Positions 34,941 to 45,214 of a DNA stretch of 64,000 nt are shown one piece after another. Origin of the DNA: Chiua virens. Its lineage: Eukaryota > Basidiomycota > Agaricomycetes > Boletales > Boletaceae. Under the pieces are notes generated by a model, which saw nothing but the letters and a program-made list of their open reading frames with translations, ran no database searches and had not been told where the DNA came from. A program made the translations under genes and the position numbers. Position 1 is the stretch's first letter. The number at the start of each line of letters is the position of its first letter. The stretch covers positions 620,001-684,000 of the forward strand of contig JAHNUO010000010.1 of the NCBI GenBank assembly GCA_019787685.1. The letters are read 5' to 3'.

Positions 34941-35694
34941 TTAGTGCACAATCTGGCTCACTGGCATATGCACCGAGCGCCACTGGCAATCGGGTTTAGC
35001 GTCCTCCACAGCGACGGCACATGTTCGCTCCACGTCAGATTCTCCAAGAAACCAATCCTCGCCACGGCTAAACATGTCTCTGTCCGGAAACACTTCTAAA
35101 ATCTCCGTCTTGAGACCCTCTGTTTCCAGGGTATACGTCCGGTGTAGCTCGCGATTCCCCTGTACGGTCGGTGTTTCAACGTTGAGGAGACTGAACCGAG
35201 GTTGATGACGGAGCTGCCGAAAGGTTTGTCCAATGGGAAACTTTTCGTCTAAAAACAGACGCTCGCTTTCGGGAGAGGTGATCGTGACGAAGGAGGTCGC
35301 AATGCAGACGACACGGTTGGCACACAAGAGATGCACCTGACGGGATTGTGTGATGGGGTTCTGGGGCGACGCAGGTCGCAAACGGGGTGACGTCTGTGCA
35401 TAGATGCATTTCACGTCAATAGGTCGTCCAAAGAACGCGCTGTGGCAGAAAGTATATATTATTAATAAATTTGTGGGGGGAGTCGCGGGCAGGAAATTGG
35501 CGGACCTCAGCAAACGTTGGAGGTCGCCTTGAGCGGCAAGCATGATGCGCTCAAGGCCGCTTGTATGAACGGGAACACAGGAAAGCTTTTGGAGTATGTA
35601 AGTGCATGGTTCTATGACTGACTGACGCGCGTCAATGGAATTTACTGACATTTACGGTGGTCGAAACAGCGTTATACGATTCTTGTGCAAGCAT
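34941..35694 (-). CDS. Small protein resembling chorismate-lyase/UTRA fold, copy A
   Basis: Three exons splice in phase: 35,694-35,656, 35,585-35,506 and 35,439-34,941, giving 205 residues. Introns have clean GT-AG borders. Visible blocks are MLAAQGDLQRLLS, AFFGRPIDVKCIYAQ, a basic RQVHLLCANRVVCIATS strand pair, VTITSPESERLFLDE, FPIGQTFRQL and a TYTLETEGLKTEILEVFP end. The order (R-x-V-x-L-x-C..., a two-strand hairpin, then LFL..K.PIGQ.FR, then Y.LE..G...EI.EVFP) recalls bacterial UbiC chorismate pyruvate-lyase and UTRA ligand-binding domains. That link is from memory of fold patterns and needs a structure search. The C-terminal ~40 residues are unlike that family. A nearly identical second copy lies at 52.5-51.8 kb. 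No frame break, no signal peptide. Confidence 0.7.
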
Positions 35695-36585
35695 AATGTG
35701 CGTGGAAGTTGGTCAGAGGAAGTTTAGCACGTCGAAATCTAGGAGTGGGTGATGGCAACCATCGACCCGTCTGCCGTTTTTATGGCGCCGAAAAAAACGC
35801 GATTTGAACCGAAATCTGAGGGTTCCGAAAAGAAGTGAGGCGTAGAAGGGAAAGTTGTCAATTTTGATTACTACAAACCTGGATGTGCGTGGCAGTGTCC
35901 TCGACCCTTTTCTCAGAGTCTGATTGGCATCCTACTTCCCGAGGTAAACGAACATTCCATCAAATTTGACTCGAGTTGCGCCACAAAACCGTGACATACT
36001 TCGGTTCACTCCAATTCACTTCGGGGTAACACTAGTCTGATTTGCCTTCGCCTCTTGCTTGCGCAATGTCATGCAGCAGAACGAACTATCTCCGACTGAG
36101 AATTCATATCGGGTGTAGCCAAGGAATGAATGCACGACGGATGGATCAAAATTTTGTACAACATTTAGGCCCATCCTAAACGCGTTGACTAACATTTTAA
36201 TCAACATTGAGACCGGCCTAAACGTTGTTCCATCCGTCGTGATACGGCCTCCGACCCCAAAAAATCAACGCGATGCTATACGTCATGTTGACGCAGCTTT
36301 ACGTCAATGACAAGAGGTGCGCACGCAACTTCAGCCAGGTGACGGGAGCGAGCATACATGACTTAGTAGGTTGAGGATGGAAAATTGAACGTTTCGTTAG
36401 TAAAAGGCTCGCCGTGAATATCCATTGAAGCAGCCAATTTACGCTAGCGCAGTAGGTGGGGGAGGAGCCGCCGGTCCAGGCGAACCGTCCGGGTAAGAGT
36501 TGTTGCTAGGAATGAGGAGGAAACGTCGAGTAAAGGGAAATCATGCGTGAAAGATAGGCATGTACTAGTTGGGAAATGTTAACGA
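35695..36585. other. Duplicated flank and intergenic sequence
   Basis: 35,695-35,790 matches 52,568-52,690 upstream of copy B. A short stretch at 36,530-36,590 resembles 53,270-53,330 (shared AAATCATGC..GAAAGATA and AGTTGGGAAA). No gene seen. Confidence 0.5.
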
Positions 36586-36589
36586 TGTT

Positions 36590-36810
36590 AAGACGGGAGG
36601 ACGAGGACTAGCCAGAGTATGTGGAGGCACGTGGTAATAGATTTCGGGTTGCCATTGTTGGACAATACCAAGTGTGCACTGTGCGGCGTTGTGAGTGGAG
36701 GCGCTGAGGCCCAAGATCAGCGAGGATGTGAGGTGTATGAACTTGAAGAAGGTAATATAGTACCGATTCAGAGTGATGAGGTCAAGAGCTGGGTGGGAGT
36801 TTGTTGCAGT
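36590..36810 (+). pseudogene. Relic of the CPA2 3' end
   Basis: Aligns by eye with the last ~200 bp of CPA2 (about 30,700-30,895), same orientation. Shared stretches are GGGAGGACGAGGACTA, the TTTCGGGTTGCCATTGTTG region, ACCAAGTGTGC and GAGGTCAAGAGCTGG. The translation still shows DFGLPLLDNTKCA, but stops and indels interrupt it. Only the C-terminal tip is present, so it cannot encode an enzyme. Confidence 0.85.
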
Positions 36811-38493
36811 GACGACGTCATCATTACCAGTGTAGTTATTACGGACTTTCAACTTTCTTGGCATACCATTCCAATCAACTATGCACTCCGTTTCTACCTG
36901 GGTTTCAACGTGGTGTCACGTCGGATGATCCGTCTCGGACAGCTTGCTGGTAGTAACCGTGCTACAAGGTTCGTATTGATACCATATACCCAACAACGTT
37001 ACTGCCAGCCACTGGCTGTGGTGTGCAGATGGTGGTCGTCAGATGCTCGGGCCCTGTCAGTTGTCTATACTCTTCAGATCACATCGAGCAGCACCTGACT
37101 CTGCCTGTGGATTCTGTGGCAATTACGGACACCACGATCGACTCGCTCTCCCGAGCCCGCTTCGAACGCACACCGTCCGTGAAGGGCGTGGGGACGAGGA
37201 GAAGGTACGTTGTATCTCCTTGACGTCGCTCTGTATTTAGTTCTCACATCACTGGGATCACACTGCATACTGAGGTATGGTAGTCGTTTGTGGCGTTGTG
37301 TACGTACTCGGCACGCGCTGGCACTGCGCTGGCACTGTCAGGGTAGATCAGACGACAAGCATGGTGTTTTCGGGTCGTGCTGAATGTGGAGGCGTCCATC
37401 CTCGAGGAGGCGAAACTTTGTTAACCTACGGCTTCTCGGATTGTCTGAAGGGTCTGAATGGCCACGTAGGTGAGCATGTTAGGTTATCTAGATGTCGTGT
37501 AGAAGATTGCACGCGCGAGTCAGCGTGGCGCACTTGGACGGTTCAACAGGCGTACTTATTGCGATTTGGCCGCACAAGCCAGAACTGAATTGAGGCCCTG
37601 TTTAGATTGATTCCGCGAAGACATGAGATGGGATGTATTTAAGTATTATGTAGCATACGAGACGTGGATGCTTGTCCTCAAGTCGTGGTCCTGTTGATTC
37701 GAATCTGAATCTGCCTTGCAAGACTCTTGGATGACCCTTTCGTCACAAAGACATATAGATCCGTTCTACGCACACGCGCTCCTCTGTTCTCTCCATGTAG
37801 GTCAGGTCCGGATCTTGCGAAGCGAACCATTCACAAGGATAAGTACTTGAGCGACCCGAGTTGGTGACCCGCATGTGTCACTCATCACTTACGCCCAGAG
37901 TAACCATAGGGACTCACCGTTTTCGGCGGCGTTCTATGGTAAAGACTAGTTGCTCACCGCGAGCAACTGCGATGGGTTGTGACATCCCAACTTTCGGAAG
38001 TAAAAACCTCTCTAAAAGGAAGTGTCGAAAAGCGAAATACGTGGCCAGTAGCCAAGGTCGGTTGCAGAGGGGGAAGTTGGTTTCATATGGATTCGACGGC
38101 TAGCACTCACATGCGGAGTGAAGAATATACAAGACTCAAGGACAGACGACTGGATGCTCTGGACGAATCCCATACGTGTGCAATACACATTGTTCGCCAG
38201 CTTAGGGGTCAGTCAAAAGCGAGTCAGCCTTCAAGTTATCATCTCACCTTTCGTCTTACCCGACCCAAAAGGAGCAATGCGCATCGGTCACCCCGGACCG
38301 ACGAACCAGGCGTTCAAGTGAAACGGCGACACATATTCAAGTCGAGTGACAGCGGGTGACCTCTGACGACCCGGACACGTCCACGTATGTAGTGATTACC
38401 GCCGCCGGTCGAATGTCATGAGCACACACAAGTGGTCACAATGGGTGGCATTTCATGCGGTTCGTGCTGTATTTCATCCAGAGTTACATTCCG
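36811..38493. other. Gene-poor region, nothing recognised
   Basis: Frames of 60-160 residues without motifs. A few words near 37,495-37,525 (GTAGAAGATT, TGCACGCGCGAGT) also occur at 33,309-33,350 but the match is short. Confidence 0.35.
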
Positions 38494-41400
38494 TCACCTC
38501 ACCATATCTCCGGCCCCACACAGATCCGCAAGATCTAGCTCTTGCGTGACGTTGGACGCACGCTCGCCGTTTTTCGCGCCCGCAACGTCCCGATCGACCG
38601 CGAACCGCGCGGCCGTTGCTGCATCGAGCGTACCCTTGAGCGACTCCACGACGAGGCGACCCACAGTGGGGAGGAACTAGTTTCAAAGGCGACGTGAGCA
38701 TGGATCAGTGACCCGCACACTACATCCGGTCGTCGAAGGGAGAAGCGCGCGCGCGCCACCGTCTTAGATGGGATTGACAACTCACCTTGAAGGCATGTCC
38801 ACTACCAGACGTGGCTAAGAACAAGGTCGAATCCCCCGGAAAAGGGCCAATGACCCAATCGCCGTCGGGGGAATCGGTATACCTGCAGATAAAGAGAGGC
38901 AACAGTGCGGCAGATAGGCTGTGAGCTCATCACATTCTCATCCGGCAGGCCGGTAAGTAAACCAACAAAAAGGAAAATGAAAAATCGAATAGAAGAATAG
39001 AAGAATATAAAAATGGAATATATAAAAAAGAGATGAAACGATAAATGCAAGGGGGGGTCCTCCAAGTCGGATCGGGTGCCGGCACCTGCCGAGTTTCTAG
39101 GTTTCTGAACGCCTCTTTGACCCTGACGCTCGGACGAGAATGAGAACACGTCGCGTGGGACGGTAATTGTTTACAAGAATCTGATATGAATGGATGGTCG
39201 CTTCATGGGGTTACCGAGGCTAGTGTTGACAGCTGCGCCGAGTCCCAAAGGACTGTTACAGTGTGGCATGTCTCGTCCTGCGCCAATGGATGCGCCACCG
39301 AGTGATAAGTACTAGCCAAGGGTCGCATTGGATGCCACTAGATGCTGACGGCGCAAAGCCGGCAGAAGGCACTTTGCCCTTCTAAGCCATACCCCTCAAT
39401 GCGCTGTTGTTGACAAGGCCCCATCAACACATTGTATACTCTCTGTGGGAAAGCCGCATAGGACACGAGGAAGGGACCTCAAGGGGTGAGTACCTTGAAT
39501 AATCATGCCATGCGAACAGCGCATTGTGGCGACCAAATTCGTCTTGGATGACGAGCGGTTTACATAGTATACCCTGCCTTTGGGCGTGTATCAAGCATGA
39601 ATATGATCAGCACGATACGACATTACGTGCCAGTGTGTAAACCAGCCCCTCTCATTGCTTGGCCTTGGGCCACAGCCTCGGCTGATAAGGAACGCGGTCA
39701 CCCCTCAACCGAACAAGGCATCGGGACAGCTATTTTAGCGCATATGAATGTGTAACTCCAAGTGCACACAAAACCCGCCCATTGACAGCCCGACGGGCAT
39801 CATACCGTATCAGCACATACGACACCATTTCGGATGCACCGCCAAGCGGCTCGCCAAGCAGGAATAGGCTCATTGTTGAAGGAAAGGTTAATAATGTAAA
39901 AAATGGAAAGGGACGAAAAAGAACACTGGTTGTGAAACGAGGCAATAATAACGCACCAACACATGCGCGTTGCAGACCATGGCTTCTCCGCTAGTTCGGG
40001 ATACACCTCGCCAAGGTGCTTGCGTAAGGAATCCAGTGCCGATCGCGGAACGCGTAGACCGTCACCCGAATGAGGATGGCTCACGATCGTTCGGGGCGTC
40101 GATACTTTGCAGACTGGACCCTGGTCGATCTGGCGCGGAGCGACCATGTGGGTATGTCCAGCCGTATGGATGGCCACTTTGATGATCCCATCGTGAGTGG
40201 GCTAAGGACGTGCGTCAGTAATCAGGAGGCCCGTCGGTTAGTCAGGGGAAATGAAAAAATCACGGCCCGGGTAAAGCGAATTATCCAACAATACAAATGA
40301 GACGGAGGTGACTTTGCTGACTCGTTGATGCCGGCTACTTCCTCGGGTGGTGCACCTAGGTGCCTAGGCCGCAATGGAAGACATCCAATCCATACAGTCG
40401 GAGCGTTGTTCGGGGGCAGGTCATATCAAGCTTCAGCTTCTTTCGGCGCATTGACAACGCCGCGGCTAAAGATACCCGCATAGTACTACTAGACGGGCCC
40501 CGGCAAAGGCAGGAATATGCCGATGAGTCATAAGAATTTGAAGACTCGTATCGTAACCGCCACACAGCAATCTGAAATGAAGGTCCACTTTGTCAGCGAC
40601 ACCTTCTAGCCGCCCATGAGTATCAAACCAATGCAACTTACAGCACGCCTCCTTGAAAGTCCTTCCAAAAGTAGCTTTATGCCGTTTCCTCTTCCTCGGG
40701 TCCATTGTTCGGACGATGATCGCAAGGAAAAGGATGAATGATGAATGAAGCGAGTGTGTCAACGGCGCGTGAGTTGCAAAGGTAAGATGAACCGCCATCT
40801 TCCCTGCCCTTTACGTCCGATATCCATTTTTGGTACTAACGAGATCAGTCCCAGGAGGCTCGCTTGGGCGAGTAAACTCACTAGCACCGCGACCGAACAG
40901 TAATATCATCGGTCTTGACCTCGAACGGTGAAACAAAAAAGTGTGCCATGATACGGCCTCGCATGAGGAACGGATCGCTTGTGGATGGGGTGACCCACGA
41001 AGAACGAACGAACCCCAAACGGCGTGAACAGAGATAGACAAGAAAACGCTCACCGGAAACGTGTAGAGCCCACTGTCAAAGTCCAAATACACATGGGTGG
41101 CCTCATACCGTTCCTGTTCCTCTCGACTGAGCTGTATCATAGCCACGCTCTGGCTACAAAGCATCGCATCAATCAAGCCCTCACACACAGCAACGCGCGT
41201 GCGAACCCACCCAGTTGCCAAGCATCGTGCGTCGAGCGCCAGCTCGGGGAACGTCGACGCCGTCCACGAGCCAACGGTGAGGACGACCCTGTCCGCGTCG
41301 AACGACGTCCCGTCCCGACACACCACGCCTGTCGTCCGTCCATCTTCATCTCGTATAAGCCCGACAACCTCCCGGTCCCCCATCACCCGCCCACCCATCT

Positions 41401-42056
41401 CCCTGACGCGGCCCAGAAGCACCCCAACCGCCCTCGCCGCCTCCGCCCAGCCCCCCTCTGAATTAAAGTACCCGCGATAACCTACGAGCGAGCCGATCCG
41501 TGTGTCGATCGGCTCACCCGAGGCGGCACGCAACGACGATACGAGTTTACCCCGCACCGAGCCAGCATCCGGGAGATCTTCCACGTGCGCCCCAAGCCGT
41601 CGATCGTTGTCCCTCAAACGCTCGTCAAACGCCTCACAGCCGACATTGATGACGCCACACCTGTGCGTCATGGGTCATGGATGTCCCGGTGAGGCACGCG
41701 ACGCGGGGAAAGGACGCGCGGGAGAGCTGGGGGGACGTACTCGTGATAACAGCCTTGCCATTGGGGCTGCTTCCAAGCGTCCATCGCTTCTCTCGCCAGT
41801 CGGGTGTAAAACGCGTCGCTGTAGCATGATCGGATCACTGTCCGTATACAATGTGTGCCGTGAGTGCCCCGATGACGATCGATCGCGTGTGTCTGCACCC
41901 ACCTTTGTTGATATCGGTACTTGCTGCGTCCACAGCGGGCAACTGGCTCGCGCGATCGAGGATCGTCACGTCGGTGTAGCCTCGATCGAGAAGATGGAAT
42001 GCTGTAGAAAGACCAAACGTACCAGCGCCGACGATGACGATGCGCGAGGTTGTCAT
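38494..42056 (-). CDS. FAD-dependent amine oxidase of the fructosyl-amino-acid/saccharopine/pipecolate oxidase family
   Basis: Seven exons splice in phase with no frame break: 42056-41903, 41837-41741, 41660-41211, 41153-41054, 40201-39957, 38882-38786 and 38676-38494, about 441 residues, the usual family length. The Rossmann FAD motif IVIVGAGTFG starts at residue 6, followed by DINKVIRSCYSD. Further landmarks are FDADRVVLTVGSW (~41,270), HVYLDFDSGLYTFP (~41,070), KVAIHTAGHTHMV (~40,165) and RMCWYTDSPDGDWVI. The Cys in the latter is where this family binds FAD covalently. The C-terminal TSGSGHAFKFLPTVG follows. These enzymes oxidise secondary amines such as glycated or N-methyl amino acids, releasing H2O2; the exact substrate cannot be read. 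No C-terminal SKL peroxisome signal. Introns 4 and 5 are 852 and 1,074 bp, far longer than others here. An upstream in-frame ATG (42,113) would add 19 residues. Confidence 0.85.
38883..39956 (-). other. Very long intron 5 of the flavin oxidase gene (1,074 bp)
   Basis: The donor after the TGT-TG of the RMCW codons and the acceptor before TATACC are exactly in phase, so this is spliced sequence in the model. It contains no recognisable gene. About twenty times the usual intron length, it probably contains an inserted element, but no terminal repeats were seen. Confidence 0.6.
40202..41053 (-). other. Very long intron 4 of the flavin oxidase gene (852 bp)
   Basis: In-phase GT-AG borders after TFP and before PTHDGII. 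It contains a minus-strand open frame 40,798-40,466 (110 residues, no recognised domain). Confidence 0.6.
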
Positions 42057-42207
42057 GAACGACTCTAAAGGGTGATCCGGGATAGGCATGTTTCCGTCAA
42101 GAGTTTTTCGCAACGAACACGGGGGACGTTTCGAAAGAGCTGGCCATCTTTGTATATCACCACTTGATCATATCACTGACTGCAATGCGTGGGAACGATA
42201 TCTGCCA

Positions 42208-42450
42208 CCGGGACATCCATGAAGCAGACTTTGCAGATTTGTATGTAATGGTAGCAAGCGCGACGTTCATTGAACCGGGACATCCTTGAAGCAGACTTCA
42301 AAGTTGTGTATGTAATGTGAACAAAGCGCGACCTCGTTAATCGAACCGGGACATCCTTGAAGCAGCCTACAAAGCTTGTATGTAATATACGCATCGTCCT
42401 CCCCCGCATTCATTCGACCGGTACAAGCATGAAGCAGACTTTGACGAACG
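42208..42450. repeat. Tandem repeat, four imperfect units of about 67-72 bp
   Basis: Units begin CCGGGACATCC (or CCGGTACAAGC in the last) at 42,208, 42,275, 42,346 and 42,418. Each is followed by (T)GAAGCAGAC/CT, and in the first three by a TTTGTATGTAATG-type block. They lie 150 bp upstream of the flavin oxidase start, in its promoter region. Confidence 0.85.
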
Positions 42451-44369
42451 GCTAGCAAAGATGGTCAATCTTAAAGCTTGACTCACTGAACAGGCAACAA
42501 AGTTACTGCGTTGCTCGTACATGATTCATTAAAACCCTGACTCACCTGAAGGATCGGCGCTTCCACGCCAACCCAGTTCTGAGAGTCGCGGCATCGTCAA
42601 CGTGATCCTGGCGACAGACATGCAGTGAGAGTTCTGAAGGCGTGTCAGTGTCGCAAGCACGTACTAGTGACCTTCAAGTCAGCAATCTCCGAACACAGAA
42701 ATCCCCTTTCCCCCTCGCCCCAACGGGCCACTCGCAAAAAGTAAACGGGGCACTTTAAGACGATCATCGACCCAACTCCGTCGTCGTCCCTGTCCCTGAC
42801 GTTCTCACCAAGGAACGCCATCGATCGCGCCTTGATCGCGATGATGATCGGGCATCATCCCAGCCGCGATCGGTCACTTGCTGCAGTGTACACCGCCGGA
42901 TCTTGTGCGGACACGACACTGTCTTCTGTGCACTGATGCGGCCGCCTTGGTAACGGTACAGACACTGGATGCCCGCACGGCCCGTGAGCGTCATCTCTTA
43001 TTTGACTGGGCGCTAAAGCTACTTCGTACGAGAGATCGGAAGCGTGGGAGCTAAATCATGATAGGGTTGGTCGCATTCCGGTGTGCAGACATGTAGATGA
43101 TCACCTGACCAAGGTGGCGTTGGACGAGCACTTGCCGTATGAGTGATACTGCACAAGTTGGAATTCACGTGCCCGTGTCCGTGAAAGAAAACATGTCCTT
43201 GGTGGAAGGTATAATCTGTAGCAAGGTGATCTCACCTATGAGACCAACCACACATCAGGTGGTGTGTCAAAGGTTCAAACGTATAGCGGTTCGATCCGAC
43301 TTGCCTCTCCACACTCTAGCCATTCGATTCCGTACCGGTAGCATCACATCGCCGGGTTTCTTAAACCGAGCATGACTTGACGTGGACGTGGACACTAACA
43401 CCGACACACCTTTCCCCGCAAAGATCCGATCCGCACGTCATTCCTATCCCTATCCGAGACATGCGCCAGCGTTCGCTTGCCGCGTGTGTTCGTCTTGTAC
43501 TAGACCGAGGGCCCGATTGAATACCATGTCGTCGTTCAGGCTAGGATAAACGCATCAACGCACGTCAAACGATCGAGAGCACCGTCGTCGGTTCCCCATA
43601 CCCGAATCGATAAGCCGAGATAAGGACGGGGACATACATGTGACATGCGTCATGTATTGTACTGCATATGTCCTCTTTGTTCGGTCTGCTGCCCAATTTC
43701 CAAGCGCGACGGATGAACATATACGCGGCGTGTCCAGTGATAGGCTTGTACGTGGCGTGCCCGTGATCCTACGGCTGGTCTTGTTCTTGTGTTATCGCAG
43801 GTGCCACATTTCACCTAGTATGCAATTGTCGGGTCGGGTCGGATCTTGGAGGCGACAAAGAGAGAGACAGGGTACCATAAGGATGTCTGCAACCCCCCCT
43901 CTCGGAGCAACGTTCTCTCGGGAAAATCTTGGAAATGAGAACTGACTCACCCAATTGGTCGGATCCTATATTGGTGCTCCCAAGTTCTCCGAGGGAGCAC
44001 GACGCTTGGATGTCATGCCTACACCTCCACAGCTGCCAGGCGTCTCGCGTCCGGACACGACATTGTGTAGTACGATGAACGTTGAACGTCCGAGCGTGCT
44101 CCTGAGACGAGCCAATAAATGAGCGACCACGACCACGACGTCGAGCAAGAGCGACGCGGACGCACTTCACGAAGCTGCTTCCTTCGTCGCTCACCTCCTC
44201 TGTTCCTGCCAAGCGTGTGCTCTCCTCAGCGCTGCGTTGCGTATTTGCAAGCAGCTGACACACGCGCCCGTCACCGCGTCTTAACCGAGTCCTGGGCCAG
44301 CCAATCACCGACGTCAACCCCTATCCGAGACACCTCTTATTCATCGACATCCATCGGCATCTCTATCCC
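42451..44369. other. Intergenic; possible coding fragment near 42.85-43.05 kb
   Basis: Plus-strand sequence 42,853-43,055 can be read as a 66-residue stretch containing LLQCTPPDLVRTRHCLLC and ending at a TAA, perhaps a terminal exon or remnant of an unknown gene. The rest shows no supported feature; 44,110-44,369 is GC-rich leader sequence of the next gene. Confidence 0.35.
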
Positions 44370-44942
44370 ATGGACGTCGCTACACCCACTTACTGTCTCC
44401 CCCCTGATCCCTACGCCGCACACGACCCCGGCATGGCAGGCTGCACCACCACCCTGTCCCTTGCACCCTCTACCATCCCCGGTATCCAGTTCATGGGCTG
44501 CGCTTGCGAGTGTCCACATACGCCGCGTCTCGACCCTGTCGACCCGTATGAGTCGTCGCACGTCAAGGTCGCGGTCGTGGTGACCGCCACGGGGCGACGA
44601 GGGACGACGACGAGTATGGGGTACGAACGCGATCGGGAGGAGTACGAGGACGTGTATGTGTTTGAACGTGAAGAGAGGGGCGGATTGGGACAGCCCGAGT
44701 TCGAAGCAGCACTTGCCGCCACGCCCGTCCCGGTCGCAGAGAGCCACGTACAGGGCTCCGATTCGAAACCCCCTATCGGCACGCGCATCGTCGGTCACGT
44801 CGAACGCATCGCCGGCAAAGTCTTACACGACGCCAAAATCGAAGCAAGGGCGCATCGTCACTTGGTATGTGGTTTGCACCCAGCGTGACGCGTGGCTCAT
44901 CCCCAGGTAGACTGGTCAGTCTGGATGAACATGGAACGTTGA
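44370..44942 (+). CDS. Small hypothetical protein
   Basis: Two exons: 44,370 to about 44,864, a 44-bp intron with GT-AG borders, then a short last exon to TGA at 44,942. About 176 residues. The N-terminal half is Pro/Cys/Thr-rich. The middle is acidic (EREEYEDVYVFEREERGG). The end, GTRIVGHVERIAGKVLHDAK, has the flavour of small fungal stress-type proteins with a GKV-repeat helix (CsbD-like), but this is weak. Codon-like composition and clean splicing support a gene. Convergent with PAL, 270 bp apart. An upstream frame could add a leader exon. Function unknown. Confidence 0.45.
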
Positions 44943-45214
44943 ATGGCGGTACCTATTAGGAAGGAGAAAACGTAGTGTGTATATAGCAAAATAACTTTAT
45001 GAGCGTCAATTCTGATCGAGCAAGTCCCTTGATCACGTTCCAATCTCAAGATCAAAAGGTGATAAAGCACCGGAAATGCATATCCAATCCCTTGTTACGA
45101 TGGTACATGTACAGGTATCTAACCAAAAGAATCTAATGTATATATATACAGTCGGACCAGAATGCATGGATATCTAAGAATGTTCACAATGCCATCGTCG
45201 TAAAAGAACACCAT

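Noticed and set aside
43270..43300. A GGTTCGATCC-like word suggesting the T-arm of a tRNA
   Set aside because: Neither the T-stem nor an acceptor stem pairs around it. No tRNA could be folded here or elsewhere by eye.
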